Part shown: in pieces, positions 25,601-36,600 of the stretch | How positions within the stretch are numbered: the stretch's first letter is position 1 | Layout: every line of letters starts with the position of its first letter | NCBI GenBank assembly: GCA_013398275.1 | Contig: VZSE01002626.1 | Location: 372,001-436,000, forward strand | Direction: 5' to 3' | Source: Promerops cafer | Lineage: Eukaryota; Chordata; Aves; Passeriformes; Nectariniidae | Length of the DNA stretch: 64,000 nucleotides | Made by a program: the position numbers and the translations under genes | The notes under the pieces: generated by a model | Databases searched by the model: none | Told to the model about the DNA's origin: nothing | The model's input: only the letters and a program-made list of their open reading frames with translations

Positions 25601-26625
25601 CAGCAAATGGAATAACATAGTCATTTGAACAAATGTAGCTCTGTCTGAAATGTCTTTTAATGAGTTTCATCAAATTCATGGATTTGCTTTGGTCTTACGA
25701 GCTTTCCAGTTTGCCACACAGCTGAGAGGTTTCTGTGAAAAGCCTGTGGGATGCAGGAGGGGATGTGAGTGCTTCAGTAGATGGCACCCTTCTCTCTGTC
25801 TCAGAGAAGGAACCTGCACTCAGCCTCTCTGCTGCTGCCCATCAGCTCCAACAAGGAAAAAAAGCCAGAAAACCACATAAACAAGGTTATTATGACTTTT
25901 CAGCAAAAGGGGTTGCTGCTGGGGCTGGTGCCAAAGGCATGTCCTGCAGTTGATGTGCAAGCACTGTGAGAAATCCCTACAAGAGCCGTGAAGAGTCAGT
26001 GGAGATCAATCAGTGTGACTGCTCACAGCACGGGAAGTTAATCACAAGGATCAGCCCTTGTTAGAGGCATCTTTGGGGCAGAATGTGGTCTAATTAGGGC
26101 TACAAAGCATGCAGCACATAGCTCATACTGAAACCAGGATTTAGTCCTTATTCGGTGATACCTCTCAACTCTGTAAAGGCTACTCAGTACCACAGATTGA
26201 AGATGGCAATACAGCAGTTGTTTGCTGCCTCTCACTAAATTGTTGAGAGTTAAGGTTTACTAATGTTCAAAGAAAGTCTTCTACCAATCACTGGATTACT
26301 GAACATTTGAAATTGGAATCTCTTTAAGCAAAGACAGATTAAGAAATAAAATAGATGTGCAATTTGTTATCATTTGTTTCTGTTAGTTTTATTGCAGTCT
26401 TCATGTACCAGTCACAGTTTTTTTTTATCTGAGGCACTATATAGCTAATGCCTTCCTGACAGAGGTATATAAAATAATCGATAGTTTGTGATCATCTGGT
26501 TTTAGTAATAAGTGCCACAACAGTTTATACTAAGGCAAGCATATTTTCAAACTAAAAAAGAAGCCCTTTTGGGGCAGTATTTCCTACAGTCATGAAATGT
26601 CTCAAGCTCTCTGTATTCTGGCTTC

Positions 26626-26682
26626 TTTCTTTGATCTGTCTGCCTGGGTCAGAAAAGCTTCAACTGGAGCAGATCAAAGAAA
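26626..26682. repeat. Inverted repeat with 13-bp perfect arms
   Basis: TTTCTTTGATCTG (26626-26638) and CAGATCAAAGAAA (26670-26682) are exact reverse complements separated by 31 bases. A GGC/GCC extension can be added past a two-to-three-base bulge. Confidence 0.85.
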
Positions 26683-29189
26683 GCCTGAGCAATGCCTCTT
26701 CCTCCTGAACTTCTCCCTCCTTCATTTCCCTCTCCTCTATGGTACTGGAAATCACATTAAAAAAAATAAAGGCAATATAAAGTATCCGTCTCCCACAGGC
26801 CACATCTCCTCCAACCTCAAGCATAGAATTTCATGTCTTCATCAGGCAGGATCAGCAGACCACCAGGCTCATTCACTCTGCAGGGCTGGCACTCAACAGA
26901 TTATGTTGAGCTTTGGACACTGAGTGCCCAAGAGCACATGGGCTTCCTGCACCCACAATTCTGCATCATTAGCAGGGCAAAGCAATTGAGCTAGGCAGGA
27001 TCACTCGCAGGCAGAAAATTAGCCATATGCAGTGGTCAGTGTGAAACGGGAATATAGCAAATGTGTAATGTCTGTTCAAAGATCCACCTGACAGGAACAC
27101 TGGGCAAAAAGAAGGGATGGGGGAGGGGTGTGTGCCATCAGTAAGAAAAACAACCCACAAAGCAAAATATATTATGTGAATGAAAATGGGACACTTGACA
27201 TTTTAAGCAATTGAAAGACCTCAAATATCAGAACAACTTAAAAACCTCAGCTCTGTATCTATGAAATAGACCGCGATATGTGGTTATTTTAGGAAAAAGA
27301 AAAAAATTTAAAAATACTCTGAATTTTTTCAATGAAACAGTCTAAGTAACAGTAAAGGTTTACTCATGTAAACATTCTAGCAGAAATCAAATCAAATTTT
27401 GGAAAGGATACGGGAATACAAAAATCTTTAGGCAAAAGAAATTATTGTCTTCTATCCCCTATATTTGTCATAATCATTTAAATATAGACTGGGTGAAAAA
27501 TATACTTTCTAGAAAATATTTTAAATCATATTTTCAAATATAAAAAGAGTCATGCTGACATATTTTTATATTTTCTATTCTTACTGCTAAGTAAAATAGA
27601 TCTATTTAAATGAAAAAAAAAAAATGCAATTCTGTCAGGGTGCTTCAGATCTGTGAAAATAATGGAAAAACTTTGTAATATAACTTTAAAATGGCTTTGC
27701 TCCAGTCAGTCTGATGGCTTGACTGCTGGTGATAGATACCAGGTATCTCTTGCTGGCAATTCCCCAGCTTCAAGGGAGCACCAATATGATATGGCAACAC
27801 AGGGCAGATGTGACTGCTGGGCCAGCAGTGAAGCAGTTAACCGTGAGAGGGGAATTGCCTGCAGGAACGGGAACTGTTAAAAGGTTTGCCACTACTTTGA
27901 GAGGAGAATGCAAGGAAAAGCACTTTTCTTTAGCTCTGCCAGTGTTGAAGGCAAGCTTTCTTTACATTGGCAATTGGTTTCACTTCTGTGCATTGTTTTC
28001 AAAGCATCCTTCAATAGCAATGTAAAGAGAATTTATAATCAGTATTTCATATGTATAAATAATGCAAAAAACTGATTTAAAATTAGTTTTTCTTTTACAT
28101 TAAATTTCAAATTTCAGAATACATATGCATTTCAGGAGTCCTCCCAGTGTTATGCCTGTGTAAAGTCACTGGGTCAAACTTTGCTTCTCTTTGTACTGGT
28201 GTAAATACTGGGAAGTTCCATTGTAGTGAAAACCACAGTTTGGTACATCCTACCTCAGCCATTTGCTCTAAACGGATATTGTGAGATTAAACCTCATTAA
28301 GCTTGTACCTTTGAAATAACTGTCAGGAAGACAGAAATTGCAAGTATAGGAATGAAATTGCATGCTCCATAGTGATATAAAAGCCATTCCCAGATGTTTC
28401 CTTTCTGAAGATTATGTGGGCACCTCTGTCCTGGGAGGCTTAGACTGACTTGGATGTCAGCAGACCAGATGGGTGGTACTTGGGCTGCTACTGTTAGTTT
28501 TTGATAAGCCAATAATTATCCTTCTCTTTTACTAAATAGCTTTATGCTGGTTCCGACTTCTCTTTGTCTGCAAGGGATTGGAGGAGGTAGAGTGTTTCCA
28601 GGCCTGATCTGAAATATATTGAAAAGCAAATTCTGTACTTGAGTAAAAGATCTAAAAACATCTAAAAGATAAGATAGGTGAAATAATTGAAAATACTGAG
28701 AACTGTATCTACATAAGGGAACCCAGGTGCTCTTCTTTTGGACAAATTGCTGGTTTGTAGTAGCCTTTTTCTCTAAGAATTGTTCCTTCTCTCTAGGAGT
28801 TATTTCAAAGGACATAAAGTGCAGTGTTTCTTAGAATAAATTTAATAAACAACATTGTGACATCTATGGAAAGTGTGCCACTGATGTGAAATTTCATTTC
28901 CATGTAAGAAATAATATTTAAATCAAGATATGATTGATTTATTTTGACTCTGAGTAAAACCTAGTAAGAGAGAGAGAAAAAGAATGCTCTATAATGATCA
29001 CCTAAAAAAATTTCCACTGAAATAATTTTGTTACAAGTCACTTTTTCACATATTTCAAATCCTGAAAACAAAGCTTACTGCTCCACTTGATCCTTAAAGA
29101 ATTATTTCTTTTGTTCTGATGATACCATTTAAAGGCCCCAAGAAGATTTTGCTTACCATCAGCATTAATGGCCTTTACCTAAGCACATA

Positions 29190-29207
29190 GAGAGATAGAT
29201 AGATAGC
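29190..29207 (+). repeat. Short GATA microsatellite
   Basis: About four tandem GATA units follow an AGAGA stretch. GATA tetranucleotide repeats are common in vertebrate genomes, and this one is short. Confidence 0.7.
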
Positions 29208-29574
29208 AGATGTCTGAACACCCTTATACTGGATATGCAAACCTAATAGTAGGGAATGTTCCTTACATACATTTGCTGAATTCAAATTTATATGCACCCA
29301 ACTGGAAATTGAGAGATAAGTCATGTTTTTGTTGTTATCTCAGGTCTTTAAAATTCCACAAATTTCTGTTACAGAAACATTGTGCTTAGTGCACCAGGCA
29401 GCCAGCACATAAAATACTTGAACATTACAGAGAATAAGGATACAATCCAGAACACCTCATCCTGGTCCATAGCTGGGCTCCTTCGTGCTCTTGTTTGATT
29501 TCATCAGTTCTGCAGTTCTAGATCTCTGCTGGCCAGAGCTCGCTTGGAAATTATCAGGCTGCTCTCCAGACAAA

Positions 29575-29665
29575 TGAGATGGGGGCTTGAATCTTCTCAG
29601 ATTTGGGATGGATGGCAATCCAGTTCTGCCTCTCTGTAAGTGCTCTAACCACTCAGCTGAAGCGA
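29575..29665 (-). repeat. tRNA-like old repeat (SINE-like remnant)
   Basis: On the minus strand an A-box-like stretch (CAGCTGAGTGGTTAGAGCAC, complement of about 29641-29660) is followed by a B-box-like GATTCAAGCCCC (complement of 29582-29593). The 'ctgagtggttagagcac ... ttcaagcccc' pattern is known from old amniote tRNA-derived repeats that I remember from turtle, crocodile and bird genomes. The spacing between the boxes is longer than in a real tRNA and no cloverleaf is intact, so it is not a functional tRNA gene. Confidence 0.45.
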
Positions 29666-31180
29666 ACAAAGGGGTTTGGGTGCCCTCCTCTTCTTTAGGG
29701 TGGTTCTGTTTTCTAAACTAAAATGATTGACAAGACATGAAATAACTTCCAGAAGCTGAATTTTGGGGATGTCTCATTGTCTGGCTACAGCACTGCTTCG
29801 GCTGCATGCTTTGAGCCATTATGACTATAAAGAGATTCTTTCATGAATTTGGAATAAGGAACCTGCTTCTCTCACTTCTGAGCAGCTCAAGTTTTATGTA
29901 CAGCATGGTGACACTGCTCCCTCAGAAGTGTAATCATGAGCTCTTTCCCAGATACAGACCAGCTAAAGCTGCAGGGGACATCTGTGCCACTTCGGGGAAT
30001 GAGTCCTTAAATGGGAGGACCTGAGAACGCACTTTTGAAGTCTGCATTTGTTTTCTGAGAAGAAAACCTCAGAGATGATTTTTGCAGTTTCTCTGGGCTG
30101 GTGACTGGTGTGTCACCAGGCAATTAAAGTCTTTTATTCTCACATGTTAAAGTAATTGGTACAGTTCAACAGTACCGTAACAATTCAGACACTTAGATCT
30201 CAGTATGCAGGGTCTGAGAAGCCTCAGCTCAGGCTGTTTCACTTTGGACTTTATGTTTTGTCTGCTGACTGGTGGAAAGAGGCAAGCAGGATCTTGCATC
30301 CTTTTCAGCCCTAGCTACTCATGAATGCAGAGAGTACCTTTGATTCCCAGTGTGGGTCTGCTGCTGCCATTGTGTATTATACAATAAACTGTTTACATAA
30401 CAGCTTTTTGTTACAGGTTTTAAATCTCAGGCTGCCAGTGTGAGGCAGAGGCTGCCAGCTGGCAGACACAGAGGTGCTTGTGCTCCAACTGTTGGAGGTA
30501 ATTAACAGCCCAAACTGTCAGAAGGTGACAGCCGGCAGAAAGTTCTTGCCCTGGGGTCACAGCTGTATTCCGGCAACTTGCTTCTTGATTTACCAGTAAA
30601 ACTAATAACCTAAATAATATTGGTATTAAATTATCAAACAGGGAGGACTGAGCCCAAGTTATATTTTCTACACTCAAATTAACTGACAAAGAAAATTAGC
30701 ATCAATATCTGGAAGCAAATAAGTAAGATGAATTATTTTGAGGGGAAAAAATGAGAAAAACTAGTCCATTGAAATTTGGTGGATATAAATACTAGGATGG
30801 TTGCAGACTATAATGGTGTTGGGTTCACATTTTCTTGAAATTGTAAAAAATTAAATTAATATTTAGTATTAGCAATCTGGGCAATTATTATCAACCACAA
30901 ACTTTTAATCAGTGTGTCTTTTGTTTTTATGATATCCTACAGCTACCTTCATCTACTGTAAGGTGGTATAAACTGGCTTGTGGGCAACTATACTGGTTGA
31001 TGCCAGCTGAACATTTAGCCAAGATGTTAATTTTTTAAATACAAGAAATACAAATTCTTCAGCAGTAAATTGGCTCTTACAGTGGTTTATGTTGTGATCC
31101 CAAGAACTTATAAGATATTTTCCTGTATCCTTGAATGATAGGCAGCAAAGTAACGGAGTGATATTTTCCTGCAGTACCTT

Positions 31181-31196
31181 CACACACACACACACA
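31181..31196 (+). repeat. (CA)n microsatellite
   Basis: About eight CA units are uninterrupted. Confidence 0.85.
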
Positions 31197-32387
31197 CTAG
31201 AGAACTAAGTTCCAATTGTGCTGTTGCTTTCTACCCAAACTTTGACGTGTGAATAGCAATGAATTAGGCTCTTCCTGTTTATAAAGTGTTTTGATATGCA
31301 AGAAAAATAAGTAATACTAATAAGTAAATTTTCCAAAATCATAATTATTCTAAGTAGTAACAGTAAATCAGAAACAAGTAGAAACTTCAGAAGCAAACAA
31401 AAATGCTCCAAGACAGTGCCCATTAGAATAGGCAAAAAAAGAAGCTAAAGCCCTGCTTTAGTTTGCCATTATATGTCTGTCTAAAGTGTGAGTCTCTCGT
31501 GCCTTGGAGCCTTGCCTCCTTCACTGTACAGACTGGAAGGCACAACAGTTCCCTCTTTCCTGGTGTGGGTGTCCTGAACAGTCTGAGGTTCAGGCCATAG
31601 CCAGTGCTCACATCTCAGCCCACGGATGGAGATGGGCATCCAGACCCCACTGTTCAGGGTATTTATAGAAATCTCATGAACGTGTGCTGCAATCTACCAA
31701 ACACAACTGCTCCATGGACAGGTATCCATCCTGAAAGCGAAAGTTTCCCAAGAAAAACTCCACACTTCTCTTAACTTTCAGGAGGATGGGAAATGGGAAG
31801 GGATTCTGCGGCATTTCCTGAAAATAATATAAACGATTTAAATAGCTGACATTTTTCAAATTTATGTTGTTCACCATCATCCCTCCTTTTCCCTCCATTC
31901 TCATGCACCCTTTGGTAATGTCACACAACTCTATAGGCAGAAGATTTCACTGAATCTTATAGAACCTCACAGAGTCTAATTCCTTGATATTACCCCTATC
32001 CTAAATTTGCTGCTGTTACATGCTGCAGTCATGACTCCTTTCCAGCACTCCCCTGGGCCTTGGACAGATGAATTCAGAACTGGCCCTCACTGATGGATGT
32101 TGCCCAGAGGTTCTGAACAGGTGGATCCTCTCCTCAAAAATAAATTTTCTAAGCAATAAATTATCCTGGCAGTCAGTAGGGATGAAAAGCCAACAGTACC
32201 ATTAACAGTGCTAGATAATGCCAAGATGGACAAAATGTTTAGTGCTCTTTTGATACATGGTTCACAAAAAAATAATGAGCTGAGATTACAAATTGTGTGA
32301 TTAGCATTGAAATCAAAAAGGTTAAACTTCAGTCTTCAGTGAGTTACATAGGACTTCACAAAGATATCAAAAGGGGAACCAAACTTA

Positions 32388-32424
32388 GAATCATTAGAAA
32401 TCATTAGAATCATTAGAAATTAGA
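32388..32424 (+). repeat. Short tandem of an AATCATTAG-like word
   Basis: AGAATCATTAGA, AATCATTAG and AATCATTAGAAAT follow one another, giving three close copies of a 9-10 base unit. It lies at the left edge of the old CR1 remnant. Confidence 0.75.
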
Positions 32425-32439
32425 GAATCTGCAGAGGTC

Positions 32440-33650
32440 AAGGTTCTGGAGCACCAAAAAAGAAGAAAAAAAGAGAAATATACTCCTTATTTCTAAAAGT
32501 GGGGAAAAGTAGAACCAAGGAACCCTGTCAGCTAGCCTGACTTCAGACAGTAGAAAAACTAACAAAGCATCTATTTCTAAGTACTTAAAATATTAACCAG
32601 TGAAAAGTAACAGCCAAAAATTATGTATTACATCTTCACTTACTAAACAGTCTATGCTGCTTTGCATAAATATTAACCTCATTGGAAAAAACCCAACCAA
32701 AGAGGAAAACAACTTCTTTTCTTACACCTCTGTAACAAGGGTGCAGAAGAGACTGGAAAACAATATGTTGAAAGGCAGTATCAACAAGAGTTCTACTGAA
32801 ATCTGTCTGGAGTCTGGTACTGTGTAGTCATTTCATTAATGCTCTGGGCAGTACAACAGTTTATTAAATTCTTATATGATAGCCAGCTGGGAGGAGTGCA
32901 AGCATTTTTGAAGACAAGGTTAGAATTCAAAATAAGGAAGACAAATGGGAGAAAGAAGCTGTAATAAATAGAAAGCAATTCAATCAAGGCAAATAAAATA
33001 TTTAAGTAGGAACAATCAGCTTCACAAATACTTTCTGAGAAATGTCTTGCCCAGATAGCAGTCCTACAGAAAAGGATCTGGATGTTATAGTGTATCACGT
33101 GAGTCACAGGTGTCTTAGAACTTCGATATAGAAAGTACCACAATGGGAAGTGTAAGCACAAGGGCTCTACGTACAGCACCAAGTTTTGCAATTGCTCTGT
33201 CAGAACTGGACAAGGCTCAGCACAGAAGAAAACAGATGATCAGATATCAAGTAAATGTGAATTTCAAGTAACAAGAGCTAAAAATTAATAATTTTAAAGG
33301 AAAAAAAATACTAAGAAGAAATAGGACATAATTATGTAGAAGATTACTATGAAGAATAAATTATTCCCCCTGTCTACTACAGAACAGAAAATAATTGGAT
33401 TAATTTGCAGCAGCAAGAGTATTTAGTTTAGAACTTTTCTGCTACTATATCTCTGAAAGAGTACTGGAGTAGATAGTGGTATAGATTACTTGAGGAGGTT
33501 GTGGGATCTGTTTCTGGAATTTTTAAAGAATAGACTGGGCCAGCTTCTGTCAGGAATGTTTCAGTTCAAGTTTATTTTTTAGAAATACTTTGGAGACCAA
33601 ACTGCATGACCTCTAAGCATCTCTCCTAGACTCACTTTTTATGAAAATGC
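32440..33650 (+). mobile_element. Ancient CR1 LINE, decayed copy covering the reverse-transcriptase end and 3' region
   Basis: Several blocks occur in the order of an amniote CR1. AGCCTGACTTCAG near 32540 precedes the stretch that encodes the reverse transcriptase. ATAGCCAGCTGGGAGGAGTG near 32880 corresponds to the DD-containing fingers/palm junction written as '.DD.kLGG'. GTTAGAATTCAAAA follows at about 32920, then AGAAAAGGATCTGG near 33070. GAGGTTGTGGGATCTG near 33500 and GACCTCTAAGCATCTC near 33610 come just before the 3' terminus. Frames are broken by many stops and indels, so it is dead. Internal spacing is shortened in places, as from old deletions. It is clearly more diverged than the CR1 at 47.8 kb. 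The longest ORF here reads antisense and is a shadow. The left limit is uncertain and may extend further left. Confidence 0.75.
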
Positions 33651-36600
33651 ATCTTTTAACTAAAGAGTTCAATTCATATAGTAAATATGTGAGATGTACA
33701 ATTTACTATGCATATTTCCAATCAAAACAAGCAGTCATGTGAATTCCCACTGGAATTGCAAGAACTATGTAAGAGAAAATTATGCTCGGTCCTGGATTAT
33801 GAAAAGGGATTGCTCATCCAAAGACCTTGAATTCTCTACAATGTGAAAAAGGCAGCCAGAACAAATTTATAGGGCCAAGTCGTAATCTCATCACAATCAG
33901 CAGCAAAGCTCTCATTGATTTTAGAGGGACCAAGACTTGGATAGCTTTTTTTTTTTTTTTTAAGATCTGGCATTGCATAATGCCACATGCTCATTGTTAT
34001 TAAATTGATATATGTATGTGTAAACTTTTCATGTTGATATTTTGTTGTCAGATTGTCATTTGGTGGAATTCCGTGTGGTCAGTTTAACAAACCAAAATGC
34101 TACTCATCAAGTAGATCTATCTGCAAGAAATATTTAGGAAGAAGCCTCAATCTGAATTCCCTATTGCCTTTATGTCTTTACAAAGTCTTATAAATGAGGA
34201 AATAGCACCAAAGATCTATTAGTAATAGTTATTTCCTAATTGCAGTGGGAAGCATCCTGCATGTTTAAATAAATATTGTTAACTCTGACCTCTTGGTTTG
34301 CCAGGACTGATAAGACAATTGTTTGACCTATATGAAGCACATACAGTATGCATGGACTGAAAGCAGCAGGAAAACAGGAAACAATAAATCAGAAATTAGA
34401 GCACTGATTGTTATAGCTAATTACATCAGACTTCTGCTTAATTTCTCACTCTGTCATTCTAACCTGATTTTCTTGCCAACAGACTTTGAAAATTGCTGGT
34501 GTCACGTACATACAGCATATAATAATCTTTAGTTACTGTGATTGACAAATGAATGAGAAGAAGAACATAGTTTATTATGGAAGAATGAGCAGTGACACAC
34601 ACCAGATACCTGCTCAGATGCTTTTTTAATTCACTTACCTAGATATGCTGCATGATACACTTTGCCAGGACCACAGGTTTGGCATCACAACATCATAATT
34701 GAATTTGTGTCATAGTTTGATAATGCCAGACAAAGAAGGAAAAATAAAGCTATAAAAGGAGAAAAATGGCATAGATTGACCTCCACAGCAAGAGAGATAA
34801 AGTGGTAACTAGAAGAGTTAAATCAATTTCTAAAATAATATGCTTAGAATTAGGCATATTAATCAGCATGTTTATTCTTGATGTTATTTTCCTTACACTG
34901 CACACCAGATAACATGGTGTCCTTATTATAGTGTCTTTCTACATTACTCCACTTTCAAACTATAATATCTTTCTTTGTCCTGTTTCATCACTGCCATCAG
35001 GATCTTCAGATGTCTTAAATTAGCACAGATATTTTACTGTAGCTAGAAATATTTGGTAGAACATAAACAATTAATTTGTAGATATCTAAATTACCATTTT
35101 GTCCTTCTGATCTGAGTAAAAAGTCATTAGCATGCTTGTTAATGCACTGTCTTTCTGTGAGATGCTTTCCTTTGGACCAGCAGCTGGCTGACATTGTTTT
35201 GAGAAGTCAGGCCACGCAGTGTCACAGGTGATTTTTGATGGGGAGAGATGCAGCTTTCACTTTCCTCAATGTCTCTCCCATCAGCATGAACTCAAGTCAA
35301 GCAGAGCCAAACAGACACACTGGAGAAGTACCAGAAGAATTAATATTATATAATCATTGCCTTTAACTGTCTGTGCCTTGTGTACTATGTATTCTGAAAG
35401 TACCCATATAATTTAGTAAAGCAAGATCTGGTAAAAAAAAGAAAGAACTCCAGGCTATGTAATGTTTTATTCATGTGGTGTACCAATATATCATATTCCT
35501 TAATGTTATTTTGAGTATTACAAATTATTTTCTCCACAACTGTTGTCATGTCTGCTTCATCCCTTTCCTTTGGGATTTTTATTTGTAACTTTGTAAGGGT
35601 CAAGGCCTAGAAATCAAGCAAAAAAATGACATATTGATGTTTTTAGCTCTACATCTGCAGAGCTCTTCCATTCTCTTCCCAGAGGGCCATCACATCACCT
35701 CAACTGACTGCCATGGTGCAAGTAGTTAATATTGGTCTGTAGTGCTTGTCAGGCTGTGGGACTTTCTAAGTGTTCTCTTCTCCCCTGACTAGGAATGGTG
35801 AAATTGTCCTTCCTCACAAATTTCCTATACACCAGCAATGTCATCATGGTCTTTTTGTGCACTCCTTAGGAGTCAGTTTCTGGACAAATATACATTCATA
35901 AATCATTATGGATATTATGTGGTTTTATATGCAATTAAAGATTGAAATATTCAAGTTGGGGTTTGATTTTTATTAAGTTATAATATTTTACAATCCACAA
36001 ATCTTTATTCTTCCAAAGCATAACACATTTGTTTAGCCATTTCTGCCTATCCTCCAGATTGACAGTGGAGACTACTGGTTTTTAGAACTGCTCTGTCCCT
36101 TTGCCTCATTTCTACTTTTTGTATTGAAAGATTGATGGGCTTATCTAAAACTAAAAAAAAAGAAGCATATCTTATGTCTTAATTGCTCACAGACAAATAG
36201 GTCTTCCAAAGTCAGAGTAAATATAATATTTAATACGCATTAAAATTCTCAAGAAAGGCTTTTGCTTTACCTAGAATGATAAGGCCACTGGCTTCCTACA
36301 GCAACAAGACTTTGGCTTTATCACTACAGATAAAGCAATAACACTACATGACAACCCAGCTTTCTGTTAGTTAAAACATTAAAACATTTTATATTGTTTG
36401 GGGAGCCAGCTGAGCCAAGGATACCCCCTGGTCTTTCAGCACTGTAAGCACCAAGCCAGGAAGCTAGCAGTACAAAAACCTTAGGAGATACTAACAGTGT
36501 AGAAGAAGCCCTGTAAAAATTCCAGTTACTTTCTGATTTCCCTCATGTTATCTTGTTGAATTCCTGGCCTTGTTTCAGAGAAAGCCAGTTCATCCATCTC

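Larger units (their letters stand above)
20502..29574. other. Long unique non-coding stretch
   Basis: I see no supported gene. Several clean hairpins are listed separately. A slightly CpG-richer pocket lies at about 21120-21270, and G/C-richer pockets occur at 20.7-20.8 kb and 25.7-25.95 kb. None has paired splice sites or a recognisable peptide. A15-type runs occur near 23.59 kb. Confidence 0.55.
29666..32439. other. Unique non-coding stretch
   Basis: No gene is seen. It contains a 14-bp perfect palindrome CTGCCAGCTGGCAG (30452-30465), an 8-bp hairpin at 30098-30119, a CA microsatellite (31181-31196) and a short tandem of an AATCATTAG-type word (32388-32424) just before the old CR1. Confidence 0.55.

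Noticed and set aside
32793..33191. 132-codon minus-strand ORF
   Set aside because: It lies inside the plus-strand old CR1 and reads antisense to it.
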